A DNA stretch of 64,000 nucleotides from Alteromonas sp. KUL42 (lineage in GTDB: Bacteria > Pseudomonadota > Gammaproteobacteria > Enterobacterales > Alteromonadaceae), in the NCBI RefSeq assembly GCF_006538325.1, contig NZ_BJKK01000002.1, positions 434,001 to 498,000 on the forward strand, read 5' to 3'. Position numbers and translations under genes: made by a program. Positions 49,501 through 58,007 of this stretch are shown one piece after another. Within the stretch, counting starts at the first letter, position 1. The number at the start of each line of letters is the position of its first letter. Under the pieces are notes generated by a model, which worked only from the letters and a program-made list of their open reading frames with translations, was not told the origin of the DNA and searched no databases.

Positions 49501-51961
49501 TTTAGGTAACTCTGTTGCTGATGAGTTTTCAATAACATCAATCACCATTGGCAAAGCAGATGCAACAACCGCAGATTTGGCGAACCTTACGGGGCGTGTT
49601 AATCAGGCTGAAATAGCTATAGATGCAAATAATGCCCAAATAGCACAACGGGTGACCACATCGTATTTTGATGATAATGCAATTACGTTTTCAAACGTTG
49701 AGCAAACTATTGATGCATTAGAATCAATTATCCAATTACAGGCCATGCGCCAATCTCTGATTGACGGCGATATTATCCAGAAATCAAACAGTGCTGCGCT
49801 CTTCATTAACGGTCAGACTGGTACTATTCAACAAATTGTACAAACGTTTGAGCAGGATATCGAAAACGTTGAAACGACCATTACGGATGTACAGTCGCAA
49901 ATCGATGGGCTAGGTATTACTGACCAAGTGGTTGGTCTGTCATCACAGCAACTTGAAAACTACGATTTACACGCAGCGCTGTTACAGCAAATTGCCAGTG
50001 ACCTGGATGACTACTTGCGTGATGCCGAAGAAGACCAATCTGTCGCGTTAGCGCTTAATCAACTGACAATTGATGTTTCACCGAGTGGCGCAATTGCTAC
50101 GGATGTAGAGTCATTGCGCACCGCTACTATACATAACGGTGAACTGATTACCGCAACAAATGCGCGATTGTCTCAGGCGCAAACTGACATCGAGGGCAAT
50201 GCGTCTGCCATTGAGCAAGTTAACCTATCAGTAACGGGGTTAAACGGTGCATTGACGAGCGCTATTTCACGGATTGACACTGTCGAGATTGATGCTGATA
50301 ACAACGCAACGGCAATTAGTTTGCTACAGGGCCGTGCTTCGAGTTTAGAAGATGAGGTAACCGCTAATTTTTCATTGCTACAACAGGCTAGCACTACAGC
50401 AGAAGAAGCGGATGGGCGTTCGACCACCAACGCTACCGCCATTACCCAAATTCAAAACGAAGTCAGTACATTAGATGGTGCGGTGACCGCTGCGGCCAAT
50501 CTGGCACAACAAGCTAATACCACAGCTGAAGAAGCTGACGGGCGTTCGACCACCAACGCTACCGCCATTACCCAAATTCAAAACGAAGTCAGTACATTAG
50601 ATGGTGCGGTGACCGCTGCGGCTAATTTAGCTCAGCAAGCTAATACCACCGCTGAAGAAGCAAATGGGCATTCAACAACCAACGCGACTGCTATTACCCA
50701 GATTCAAAATGAGGTTAGCACATTAGATGGTGCAGTGACCGCTGCGGCTAATCTGGCACAGCAGGCCAATACCACAGCAGAAGAAGCGGATGGGCGTTCA
50801 ACAACCAACGCGACTGCCATTACCCAAATTCAAACGCAAGTAAATCATGCAAGTACAGGGCTTAGCGCGACAAACACGTTGGCGCAACAAGCAAAGATTA
50901 TTGCTGAAGAAGTAGAGGGAAGTTCAAGCGTAAACGCATCAGCGATAACCCAGCTGTCATCGAGTGTCGAAACAGTAGATAGCCGCGCAACATCCGCGTT
51001 GACACTAGCTACAGAAATAAACACGGAGCTTGATGACTATCGTGCAGTCGCACAGTTGGCGGTTGATGCAAACGGGAATGCAGCACTAATTCAATTGGGG
51101 GCTACACCGGAATCATCAGAAATTCTGTTTAGGTCGCTTAAGTTGATTATTCAAAACAGCGCCGGTGAATCAAAGCTGTACCTAGATAACGCGAAAGACG
51201 AACTCGTCTACCGTGGCGATATTTACGCTGAAGGAGGTTACTTCAAGGGTACGTTGCGCTCTGCAAAAGAGGAGAGTATTGGTGAAAACTTTATGTTCCT
51301 ACAAGACGTCGACGGCTTTGGTCCCGACGACTTAACACTCTATCGCGGCCCCAAATTCCTAGATGCCAACAACAATGTTGACTATTCGAAGGTAACGAAG
51401 GCCAACGCTACAGAATGGCGAGATATTGAAAATAATGCGTACTTTGGTGGTTCGTTGAGTGCCGGTATTCCGAAAAACTCAGGCAGAACCACGCTCATTA
51501 CATTAAACCCGAGTATTGAGGTAGGTCCGTTCGGCACACTGGGGTACCAGAAGCAGATTGTTTTCACTGTAGCCTGGCGTGGACGCCTAACACAAACTGG
51601 CCAATGTCCTAACGTCAACTTCACGCCTACCTGTACAGTGAAACTTCAAAGAAAAATCGGTACTGGGGGGTGGGTAACACTGCAAACAAATACCGCCAGT
51701 GGCTCATTAACACATACGTATGTCGGTGAGCTTAACCGGTGCACGTCCAATGAAATTGTAGATGCAAGTTGGACATTCACAGATACCAGTCATCGTCAGG
51801 TTGATGGGAATGGGCAGGAAACCATTATCACCGACAATTACTCATACCGCGTTTTAATCAGTAACCAGCAACGCTATCACGCATCGCAGTTTATCACTTA
51901 CCAAGAGGTGAGTGTCATCTGTACCGAAGATACGACTAACTCAGACGAGACAACGAACTAA
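46592..51961 (+). CDS. Tail tip / host specificity protein (J-like)
   Basis: 1789 residues. The N-terminus has glycine/alanine-rich hydrophobic helices (residues 1-40), then J-like domains (SGPITKYEKRTFNQKEYHLFF, WGRF-type TDNAALINFYWKRFGG, RCNAVVAAFIDPE) and fibronectin-like parts (VDITYLTTPNDSYRQG, residues about 490-660). A long coiled-coil region runs from about 690 to 1490, with four 42-residue tandem repeats. The C-terminal head is about 300 residues. It binds the host receptor and closes the tail tip. Confidence 0.88.
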   Translation: MPTVVVGAAVAFAASSVVSVGVALAIGAASAIAFDALMDSMVPDAGGVSTGNQDLRTESNPNRLMIVGEAVTSGPITKYEKRTFNQKEYHLFFTPLAAHPCESVELYQLDGKSRTSLSGSGYRIEVALGLQTTANQSAMTEMVNIDDTCIGHGVTYAYHKYEVNPDIFPNGVQDVKFKVRGIRCYDPRLDSTAGGIGAHRADDESTWEWTDNAALINFYWKRFGGAIVLPIEMFDLANIALEANLCDEEVAFIDKNGVTHTEKRWTCNGVIDLSKGQASVEEELLRSCGARWAEAGGKFWLITAAYRGPATVTLTDDDLKDDIERDPYTPLEDRCNAVVAAFIDPESYYQQTNCTEIYSEYYRDVRDKRYLQHARELGYTNSDTMCQRLNRIYMERAAAGDTLRVVVGWKGIKCPPGKVINVNFNEHSIINKEYEVLEYEFDSEQFLWTLILKETTSAIFDDTVIPSERDLTPNTNIDNTFVESPVDITYLTTPNDSYRQGTITWAHESPESIRRYVVLITKIPADEFSKVYYPTLPTQDINNLEAGSYTVAISAENRFEKRSVATSINFNVNAASTPTDSVQVNVLPGRVIITGPTLPHNLATYEWRYSFVGDSASDFDAAHDAGENTTITITNTPHDGTVYIWYRIKDGDHVDPNWRTLTIPDLVGVNSEQLDPVNIVEALEPTIAPIQAQLDDLEVNVEDINVNIGEITLDIGEITTDIAELVLRNGEFEAQTLAVMQQERFDREETEALLLQSISENAAYQLELARRIEAGEELTNALIYRDPSRGLIVNRAFEYSDEKFTQAALVIDGVSGEVSAVSQRVDFAEDNISNLVSELELVPGLITARATTIVSESIAALEPAYAFNFFDSAQDWVAVNGTVTAGVNEINLTYGDIENAAISYSADNNRLIRVAVERLAGNEWNGTVIIERDDTTTETFENFVDESPLLLIDFTGIASYSGTITRLRLILGNSVADEFSITSITIGKADATTADLANLTGRVNQAEIAIDANNAQIAQRVTTSYFDDNAITFSNVEQTIDALESIIQLQAMRQSLIDGDIIQKSNSAALFINGQTGTIQQIVQTFEQDIENVETTITDVQSQIDGLGITDQVVGLSSQQLENYDLHAALLQQIASDLDDYLRDAEEDQSVALALNQLTIDVSPSGAIATDVESLRTATIHNGELITATNARLSQAQTDIEGNASAIEQVNLSVTGLNGALTSAISRIDTVEIDADNNATAISLLQGRASSLEDEVTANFSLLQQASTTAEEADGRSTTNATAITQIQNEVSTLDGAVTAAANLAQQANTTAEEADGRSTTNATAITQIQNEVSTLDGAVTAAANLAQQANTTAEEANGHSTTNATAITQIQNEVSTLDGAVTAAANLAQQANTTAEEADGRSTTNATAITQIQTQVNHASTGLSATNTLAQQAKIIAEEVEGSSSVNASAITQLSSSVETVDSRATSALTLATEINTELDDYRAVAQLAVDANGNAALIQLGATPESSEILFRSLKLIIQNSAGESKLYLDNAKDELVYRGDIYAEGGYFKGTLRSAKEESIGENFMFLQDVDGFGPDDLTLYRGPKFLDANNNVDYSKVTKANATEWRDIENNAYFGGSLSAGIPKNSGRTTLITLNPSIEVGPFGTLGYQKQIVFTVAWRGRLTQTGQCPNVNFTPTCTVKLQRKIGTGGWVTLQTNTASGSLTHTYVGELNRCTSNEIVDASWTFTDTSHRQVDGNGQETIITDNYSYRVLISNQQRYHASQFITYQEVSVICTEDTTNSDETTN
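50393..50896 (+). repeat. Four 126-base tandem repeats in tip protein gene
   Basis: Copies start at 50393, 50519, 50645 and 50771. Each codes for 42 residues (TTAEEADGRSTTNATAITQI...). Copies 1 and 2 are nearly identical in DNA, the fourth diverges in its second half. Confidence 0.88.
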
Positions 51962-51971
51962 GGGGTTGATA

Positions 51972-53063
51972 ATGCCAGCAACATTCTGGACAGGTTCAAA
52001 CCTGTCATTCACAAACGGGAGTAAAACCGTCACGGTAAACACAGGTTCACCGTTAACCAGTATTCGGCCTAACTCGTCACTTACGACCAGTAACTACAAT
52101 GAACCTGTAGAAATTGAAAGTGCCGTTGGAAATACAATTACGCTCTATTCGCCATGGCCTGGCAGTACAGGAACCTTCGCCGCTACCATTACGCCGAGTG
52201 CAGCTACGGTCGCAGCAGCTGGGCAAGCTGCACAAGAAGTCGTTCAGGAAATCAAAACGCTTGTCAGTGGCTCAAGTGTCGCAGCATCAGCGAACAGTTT
52301 TGTAAAGCGTGATACGAACGGTTGTGTAAAAACAGCAACTCCTGAGGAAAATGATGATGCGGTGAATAAAGGGCACTTAACCTCACAGCTTAACAGCGTC
52401 GCTCAAAGTTTCCCTGTTTCATCCCCCAATAGCCAGGAAGCGTATGTGGGTAAAGTCCTCTACGGTGGGTTTGGAGCTGTCACGACAGGAGGTGTGGCCG
52501 ATTGGAATGATGTAACTAATGCAAGGCCTGGTTGTGGGTATAGTCTGCTACGAGGCGACCAGGCTAACGGAAATGGAAACCCTGCATTTTTTCATACATT
52601 CTCGTTCGAATATGCATCGAAGGATGGTACTGGAAACCTAGCCCAGTTCGGTGTTGGTTATAATTCTCCAGAACTAATTATGCGCAATCGATTTGGTGGT
52701 ATCTGGGATGGCTGGGCGCGATTTTTCAACGACAAAAACCTAAATGTAAGCACATTTGGCGACCTTATCGGCTCGTTGGTATTTCATGGTTACAACGCGT
52801 CAGTGTCGACATCTGTAGTGTATCAGTCGTTAAACTCTCGATTTGGACCAACGGGGATTAGTGTCGTTGGAACGTTCTCGTTAATAGGCGCTAGTGGCGC
52901 AGTAATCCGTTCAGGAATAACGTCAGCAGACATAGTCATGGCAGTTCAGTCTGGCAATCGTCTATTAAAACTATTTGTGAATGGTTCAACAGGTCTAACA
53001 GTTAATGAGCCTGTTGAACTGCGCACTGAATCAAACGCCTCAAGAATTACGGTGAATTTCTAA
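51972..53063 (+). CDS. Tail fibre protein with pyocin-knob-like domain
   Basis: 363 residues from ATG 51972 (AGGGG upstream). A beta-type N-terminus (MPATFWTGSNLSFTNGSKTV) is followed by a short helix and a knob-like domain (SLLRGDQANGNGNPAFFHTF, RFGGIWDGWARFFNDKN). The C-terminus is a further beta domain. It likely contacts the host surface; a fibre-assembly gene follows. Confidence 0.75.
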   Translation: MPATFWTGSNLSFTNGSKTVTVNTGSPLTSIRPNSSLTTSNYNEPVEIESAVGNTITLYSPWPGSTGTFAATITPSAATVAAAGQAAQEVVQEIKTLVSGSSVAASANSFVKRDTNGCVKTATPEENDDAVNKGHLTSQLNSVAQSFPVSSPNSQEAYVGKVLYGGFGAVTTGGVADWNDVTNARPGCGYSLLRGDQANGNGNPAFFHTFSFEYASKDGTGNLAQFGVGYNSPELIMRNRFGGIWDGWARFFNDKNLNVSTFGDLIGSLVFHGYNASVSTSVVYQSLNSRFGPTGISVVGTFSLIGASGAVIRSGITSADIVMAVQSGNRLLKLFVNGSTGLTVNEPVELRTESNASRITVNF

Positions 53064-53605
53064 TGCTAAAATTTATTAAAGAAAGTGACTGGGGTCTTGT
53101 AGACTCCTTTAAAGAAAATCCAGACGGTTCAGTAGCATGGACATGGAACGAGGGCGTGGGAAAACCTGCGCATTCTGGTGTTATTTTCAACGGGCTATTC
53201 CGCATTGATGAGAACGAAACCACAATTGATATCTGGCAAACCATGCTAACCAAAGAAGCCAATAACGAAATTTACATACAATGGCTATCTACTGAGCAGC
53301 GTGAAGATATTCAGGCAGAAATTGACGCAAAAGCAGCAGCACAGCAAGAACGCCTGCAAAAGCTAGATGCATTTACCTTTAAAGGTGTGAGCTGCTCAGT
53401 ATGTGAAGCCGACCAAAATGGCTGGGAAGTTATCACCGCACGCATGACGCGATTACTCGATGCTGGTACAGCATGGCGCGACATCCCATTTTTTATGGAA
53501 AACGGGAATCATGTTATTTTGGAATCAGAACAAGAGTGGCATGATTTTGTAGAGCAAGGCTGGCAGGCCCGTGAAGCGTTGATGATGGCGAGACTGACCC
53601 AGTAA
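53063..53605 (+). CDS. Tail fibre assembly-like protein
   Basis: 180 residues, starting on the last base of the fibre stop. A short beta N-terminus, a helical middle (IDAKAAAQQERLQKL) and a C-terminal domain (DAGTAWRDIPFFMENGN). Position and build suggest a fibre chaperone, but no family is recognised. Confidence 0.55.
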   Translation: MLKFIKESDWGLVDSFKENPDGSVAWTWNEGVGKPAHSGVIFNGLFRIDENETTIDIWQTMLTKEANNEIYIQWLSTEQREDIQAEIDAKAAAQQERLQKLDAFTFKGVSCSVCEADQNGWEVITARMTRLLDAGTAWRDIPFFMENGNHVILESEQEWHDFVEQGWQAREALMMARLTQ

Positions 53606-53631
53606 ATCTGGGTCATTGCGGGAAGTGAAAT

Positions 53632-54147
53632 TCATAGCAGTTCATTTCTGTTTGCAAGTCTCTTCTTCAATATTGCTAACCGCTCTTTGAGTATGGATAG
53701 CTCGATATTCTCAGAGTTGATGGTCGCTAATAGATTACCGGTTTTGTAGTGCATTAATAGCGACTCCAACTCGTTTATCCTTATCTTAATTTGCTCAGCT
53801 GACGCTTTAAGCTTCTCTTTTTGCTTTAGCTGTAAACTTATAGCCCAGGTTGATAGTAAGCAAAGGGTGAAAACAACCACCAGTTCAGGGATCTGTTCGT
53901 TGATACCCCAAAAAATAAAGGCACCCAAAAAATAACAAAGGCGAATTGCGTTACCGTAGTTTACACGCAGCATATAGACTGGCTCCTTAGCATCTTCTAG
54001 TTGAAGAAAATTCAAACAATGAAGTGATCCTAACCTGCTTTTCAGCAGCGCAAGCTCATCAGGATGGCAAAAAATGTCGTTCTGATTAAATAATCTACCT
54101 TTTAACGATTCATTTGCCCTAACACTGCGCCAGTCAATTATCAACAA
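53632..54147 (-). CDS. Unknown membrane protein on opposite strand
   Basis: Up to 171 residues with two membrane helices near 83-102 and 110-127 and a C-terminal coiled coil (about 130-170). The frame starts at a TTG and has no ATG until residue 79, so the start is uncertain. Late motif copy 4 lies inside its first codons. It is convergent to the fibre genes and looks like an added (moron) gene. Confidence 0.55.
   Translation of the reverse strand: MLIIDWRSVRANESLKGRLFNQNDIFCHPDELALLKSRLGSLHCLNFLQLEDAKEPVYMLRVNYGNAIRLCYFLGAFIFWGINEQIPELVVVFTLCLLSTWAISLQLKQKEKLKASAEQIKIRINELESLLMHYKTGNLLATINSENIELSILKERLAILKKRLANRNELL
54113..54129 (+). promoter_or_regulatory. Late motif copy 4 (lysis module)
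   Basis: TTTGCCCTAACACTGCG, one mismatch from the other three, 60 bases before the first lysis-region gene. Confidence 0.55.
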
Positions 54148-54189
54148 TAGCCCTAGTAAATCTCTTTGATGAATTGACAGGTAATACTT

Positions 54190-54552
54190 ATGACGACAAC
54201 TGAAAAGCTAGGGCCAACAAATTGGCTGTACCACAATTCAGGAACGTTAATACTGTCGTTACTTATCTTCTTAACCCAATTTGTTTTTCAGGATATCCAG
54301 TCAAAAGACAGCCAGCTTCAAGAAGAAGTTAAGAAACTCAACATTCAAATGGCTGAGCTAAAAACCAGCATTGGCCCCATGCTTTCCACCTTTAATCTTG
54401 TTAACCAAAAGCGCTATACCACCGAAGATGCTGCACGAGATCAAGAGCAGTGGCGTCGTCAGTTTGAAGAAGTAAAAAGCCAAATGCGTGAACAACAGTT
54501 GGTGAACAAAGACCTAAACGATCGCCTTGTTAAAGTAGAGCTTAAGTTTTGA
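54190..54552 (+). CDS. Membrane-anchored coiled-coil protein of lysis region
   Basis: 120 residues: one membrane helix (about 15-33, GTLILSLLIFLTQFVF) and a coiled coil to the end. This form fits an inner-membrane spanin or a pinholin-like protein. No outer spanin was found. Confidence 0.6.
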   Translation: MTTTEKLGPTNWLYHNSGTLILSLLIFLTQFVFQDIQSKDSQLQEEVKKLNIQMAELKTSIGPMLSTFNLVNQKRYTTEDAARDQEQWRRQFEEVKSQMREQQLVNKDLNDRLVKVELKF

Positions 54553-54992
54553 ACGTTGAACTTTTACGGCACAGTACCGATGATGAAGGTACACCAGGTC
54601 ATATTTACATTGGCCCATGGACAGCTCACACACTTGAACTACCATGGCGCAACAACCTTCCAAATCTTAGCTGCATTAGCTCAGGTACATACGCATTACG
54701 CTTAGTTAAAACTCGTAAACCCATTGGCGGTCGGTCTCACCTTTACCTCATAGAAAACGTGCCACAACGAAGCGGCATTTTGGCGCATGCGGGTACCTTT
54801 GCAGGTAACAAGGAAAAAGGTTTTAAAACCAGTGTTTTGGGTTGCCTGTTAATCGGCTACCGCATTGGTACCTACCAAAACCAACGAGCAATATTTGATA
54901 CACGCAGGGCAATAGGTGACTTCAACAATATTCTAGCTGGAAAGCCAGCTAGCATAACAATTACCAATGCATGGGAGAAAAATCATGTTTGA
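54549..54992 (+). CDS. DUF5675-like protein, lysis candidate
   Basis: 147 residues starting at TTG 54549, inside the stop of the preceding gene. Motifs ELPWRNNLPNLSCISSGTY, SHLYLIENVPQRSGILAHAG and KTSVLGCLLIG match the DUF5675 group found in phage lysis regions. The H and C residues (ILAHAG, GCLL) recall L,D-transpeptidase-like sites, so it may act on peptidoglycan; this is inference. Confidence 0.72.
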   Translation: MNVELLRHSTDDEGTPGHIYIGPWTAHTLELPWRNNLPNLSCISSGTYALRLVKTRKPIGGRSHLYLIENVPQRSGILAHAGTFAGNKEKGFKTSVLGCLLIGYRIGTYQNQRAIFDTRRAIGDFNNILAGKPASITITNAWEKNHV

Positions 54993-55524
54993 GTGGATAG
55001 GTGATGCGTTAATGGCAGTCGTCGGTGGTGGCGCTACAGGTATTTTGGGTTCTGCAGTACAAAGTTATTTTCAGTTTAAAACCAAAGTACTGGAAAACGA
55101 ACAAGAGAATATCAGGCTGGCTCACGATGCAAAAATGGTAACAATTGAAGCTGATGCCAACTTAAGAATTGCACAGCAGGAAGCAGCTGCTCAAGCTGAT
55201 AACAATGCATTTATCATGCAAACGGCCAGTTATGAACATGACAAACGAAATTATATGCCAGAAAATGGGGCGCCAACATGGATTGTTGCAGCACTGGGTA
55301 TAGTAGATGTGATTCGCGGCCTTGTTCGTCCGTCATTAACAATTTATGTGGCAGTCGCTACCACGATTATTCTAGTGGAAGCAAATGGACTTATTGAATC
55401 GGTTAATGGAATTGGTGCAGACGTAAGATTAAACGCAGCAATGGAAATTTGGCGGATGGTGGCGTATATCGCCACCACTATTTTCTTTTGGTGGTTTGGC
55501 CAACGCCCACCTAAAAAGTACTAG
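54985..55524 (+). CDS. Holin-like membrane protein
   Basis: 179 residues from ATG 54985. A glycine-rich N-terminal helix (about 5-25), a charged helical middle and two or three C-terminal membrane helices (about 95-172). It closes the lysis module, overlapping the previous gene by eight bases. The holin role is from position and build. Confidence 0.6.
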   Translation: MFEWIGDALMAVVGGGATGILGSAVQSYFQFKTKVLENEQENIRLAHDAKMVTIEADANLRIAQQEAAAQADNNAFIMQTASYEHDKRNYMPENGAPTWIVAALGIVDVIRGLVRPSLTIYVAVATTIILVEANGLIESVNGIGADVRLNAAMEIWRMVAYIATTIFFWWFGQRPPKKY

Positions 55525-56354
55525 TGCACACTGGCCCGTATTGCGAATTCTAATTCGGTAGGCGTTATTTGGGATACGGGCTTGTGCATCTCTTCTAGTG
55601 TTTCAACAACCTCTAACTTAGTTTTTTTATCTAGTTTGTCCGCAAGATCATACTGTTCAGCAAAGTCGATAATTTTGTTTAAAACTTCGAGTTTGTCATC
55701 CATAGAGAATGTGAAAAAGCCGGTAGTGCTGTCGTTCTCAACTTTATTAAAGAAATTACTGATATCTACATTGATAACGTTTGTTGAGCAGTTGTTTACC
55801 AGACCTTTGTGGTTGTGATCACCCAACAACTTATAAGTCCCAAACTGACCCCGACCAAATGCACTAGCATTCAACGCGGACATTTCGAAAGGTTTAATAT
55901 TGCAGCCTGTTAATGCTGCTGAAATGACTTGAGGATTATCGTAAGGGCCCAAAAGTGTTTCGATGTGGTTGTAGTCTATTTTCTTACCCTTGAACTCATA
56001 TGATGCGGGTTGCACCAATATCACAGCAGTTGTATGGCTACGCTCGTTCATATTTATATAGGCATCATAAGGCGCATCTTGCGCGTGAACACGAAGCATA
56101 TTTTCAAATTCTGCTGCGTCGGTGTAGCTATCCAGCATAAATGGCGAGCCCTTACCTTCTAACAACCAATTTAGGTTCACATGCTCAGTTCGCATGATAG
56201 CAGTCAGTATGTCAGTACCCGGTACAACATTGCTAAGCAAACGCGCAGCGGTTCCCGACGACAGGCCTAATTTCTTAGCCCAAGGCGTAATTTTTCTATC
56301 AGCTACTACCCATTCTAGGCGTGCTGTAAATTCATTTTCGTGTGAATGATGCAT
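55521..56354 (-). CDS. CI-like phage repressor
   Basis: 277 residues. The N-terminal helix-turn-helix (ITPWAKKLGLSSGTAARLLSN) ends with LNWLLEGKGSPF, as in CI-type repressors. The C-terminal part shows no clear S24 peptidase signature (no Ala-Gly or Cys-Gly cleavage site with Ser/Lys pair), so induction may not go through RecA self-cleavage. It is divergent from the ribbon-helix-helix gene across 120 bases, the expected immunity switch. Confidence 0.8.
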   Translation of the reverse strand: MHHSHENEFTARLEWVVADRKITPWAKKLGLSSGTAARLLSNVVPGTDILTAIMRTEHVNLNWLLEGKGSPFMLDSYTDAAEFENMLRVHAQDAPYDAYINMNERSHTTAVILVQPASYEFKGKKIDYNHIETLLGPYDNPQVISAALTGCNIKPFEMSALNASAFGRGQFGTYKLLGDHNHKGLVNNCSTNVINVDISNFFNKVENDSTTGFFTFSMDDKLEVLNKIIDFAEQYDLADKLDKKTKLEVVETLEEMHKPVSQITPTELEFAIRASVH

Positions 56355-56474
56355 ATTTTTATTCTAAAACGGTATTAAAAAACCCAAAAAATGAATTTAA
56401 ATCCCAATTTTTGAACTTATAATGATTTGTGTATTTACTTGTATACATATTAACTCAAAAAAGAGGATTTCGCA
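56355..56474. promoter_or_regulatory. Immunity switch region
   Basis: AT-rich 120 bases between the repressor and the early genes. A TATAAT box at 56418-56423 may serve the rightward promoter. The palindrome TGTATACA near 56441 lies between it and the early gene and could be an operator core. Confidence 0.45.
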
Positions 56475-56654
56475 GTGTCTAGTGCAAATAACACCCCTAT
56501 GTGCTTTCGCCCCAGTGCTGATTTGAAGCAGCGCATTAAAGCCGTCGCAAAAAAGGAACGACGTTCTAGCTCTCAAATTATTGTATTGGCTATTGAAGAA
56601 GGTATTCAAAAGCTTGAATCAGCATCTTTCGCTACTACAGCAATTCAGGAGTAA
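56475..56654 (+). CDS. Arc/CopG-like ribbon-helix-helix protein
   Basis: 59 residues starting at GTG 56475, with AGAGGA upstream. The sequence (MCFRPSADLKQRIKAVAKKE, then RRSSSQIIVLAIEEGIQKL) is a ribbon-helix-helix DNA-binding domain. As the first rightward gene opposite the repressor it is the likely Cro or Arc counterpart. Confidence 0.75.
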   Translation: MSSANNTPMCFRPSADLKQRIKAVAKKERRSSSQIIVLAIEEGIQKLESASFATTAIQE

Positions 56655-56660
56655 GTCGTC

Positions 56661-57098
56661 ATGTCTTCACTTGTTGAAGTAAAGCACAGTGCGCCTGAAA
56701 GCGCTGTAAGAAAAAAGTCTAATAATTCACATGCTCTTAAAGGTGTATTACGAGTAAAACTTTCTCTAAACACAGTGATTGAGAGGGATAAAAACGGATA
56801 TAGCCTCACTAACATGGAAGCGAACCGTTACCACATAGCCTACGGTTTAACCCTCAAAATTAGGAGTTTTAAGGTTGTTTTTAAGGACCAAATAATAAAA
56901 AAGGCAAGCATGTTTTTAATGCTTGGTGACTGTATTTCTTATGTTCAGTCTATTTCACTTGATGATTTCCGCGCACTTTTCCACGCATTTAAACCAGAAG
57001 TTGTAAACGATGAATTGAATTTGCTTTCAACAAGCGAAGAAGAAGTGATTGCCACGGGCACGGACCAGGTGCCCATGGCAGGAACTAACAATGCATAA
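56661..57098 (+). CDS. Hypothetical early phage protein
   Basis: 145 residues; basic N-terminal half, beta-rich centre (LKIRSFKVVFKDQIIKKASMFL) and acidic end. Not recognised. It is the second gene of the early operon, six bases after the ribbon-helix-helix gene. Confidence 0.6.
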   Translation: MSSLVEVKHSAPESAVRKKSNNSHALKGVLRVKLSLNTVIERDKNGYSLTNMEANRYHIAYGLTLKIRSFKVVFKDQIIKKASMFLMLGDCISYVQSISLDDFRALFHAFKPEVVNDELNLLSTSEEEVIATGTDQVPMAGTNNA

Positions 57099-57597
57099 CC
57101 ATGAGGATGATCTAATGCAAAGTCAGCGTAACTATAACGCAGTTTTACATTCTGCGCACCTGTTGCTCAAAAGCCACCCACAAGCTGCTGAGCTATTCGC
57201 TTACACCTTGGGTAAAACAGCGAATACCGTTAGAAATGAATTAAACCCTAATTTACCCAACCACAAACTAGGCCTTATTGATGCCATCGAAATGATGGCA
57301 ACAACTAACTGCTTCAGCTTGCTCTATCAAATTAACGCCCTGTTGGGTTTTGTGGCTGTGCCTGTTGAAGCAAGTGCAAAAACGGAAGGTAAGCTTCTTG
57401 ACCAGTTCTGTGAATGGCAGGCATCCGTTGGTCAAACCTGCCAAAGCATTTATGACGCCATTGAAGATGATGTCATTACCCCCCTTGAATTAAACAGCAT
57501 AACACGTGCCGGAAACATCAAAGTTGCACACTGGTTCAAGATGCAAGTTGTTCTTCAAAACAAAGCGGAGGCAGACCATGCAGCATTCAAACGTTAA
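57091..57597 (+). CDS. Phage CII-type regulatory protein
   Basis: 168 residues from ATG 57091, overlapping the preceding gene by eight bases. The N-terminus (YNAVLHSAHLLLKSHPQAAELFAYTLGK, TVRNELNPNLPNHKLGLIDAIEMM) fits the Phage_CII regulatory family. Such proteins steer lysogeny in P2-like and related phages. Confidence 0.78.
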   Translation: MHNHEDDLMQSQRNYNAVLHSAHLLLKSHPQAAELFAYTLGKTANTVRNELNPNLPNHKLGLIDAIEMMATTNCFSLLYQINALLGFVAVPVEASAKTEGKLLDQFCEWQASVGQTCQSIYDAIEDDVITPLELNSITRAGNIKVAHWFKMQVVLQNKAEADHAAFKR

Positions 57598-57832
57598 GCC
57601 GTTGCCAGTTTATGAGACTGAAGCTTCACAAAGAGAGAGAGGCGACATGTCACCATTTCAACTTCAACTCATTATAAAGCGTCAAAAAGTTCAGCTTTGT
57701 CTTCAAGAGACCATGCTTAAAGCGCTGCTCAATTTACAGTACGCAGACTTGGACGAGCGCCAGCGAAAAGGGTTTAACGAGGTGGTTCGCATTAACGCCA
57801 ACATGCTGAAGATGGAGCTTCCTAATGACTGA
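57578..57832 (+). CDS. Hypothetical early phage protein
   Basis: 84 residues from ATG 57578, with GGAGG seven bases upstream, overlapping the CII-like gene. Helical C-terminal half. Not recognised. Confidence 0.6.
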   Translation: MQHSNVKPLPVYETEASQRERGDMSPFQLQLIIKRQKVQLCLQETMLKALLNLQYADLDERQRKGFNEVVRINANMLKMELPND

Positions 57833-58007
57833 TGTTTACAGTGTTCCAACCGCTTTGCGAAAGGCAGGCATTCACTCTGTGAGTACTAACCGAAGTGCCA
57901 ATCAAACCCTTGTTCTGAAGCCTGGCGCAATTGGTTTGTTTTTTGGTGAGGAACTAGCAGAACGCTTATTAGCAAAACAAAAGAACAAGGAGTGCGCTAA
58001 TGGCTGA
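57825..58007 (+). CDS. Small early phage protein
   Basis: 60 residues (MTDVYSVPTALRKAG) with a basic C-terminus. It overlaps both neighbours by eight bases, which supports translation. Function unknown. Confidence 0.6.
   Translation: MTDVYSVPTALRKAGIHSVSTNRSANQTLVLKPGAIGLFFGEELAERLLAKQKNKECANG

Noticed and set aside
50393..50896. Regular repeats that could suggest a CRISPR array
   Set aside because: They are in-frame tandem 126-base units without unique spacers and code for a coiled-coil protein.
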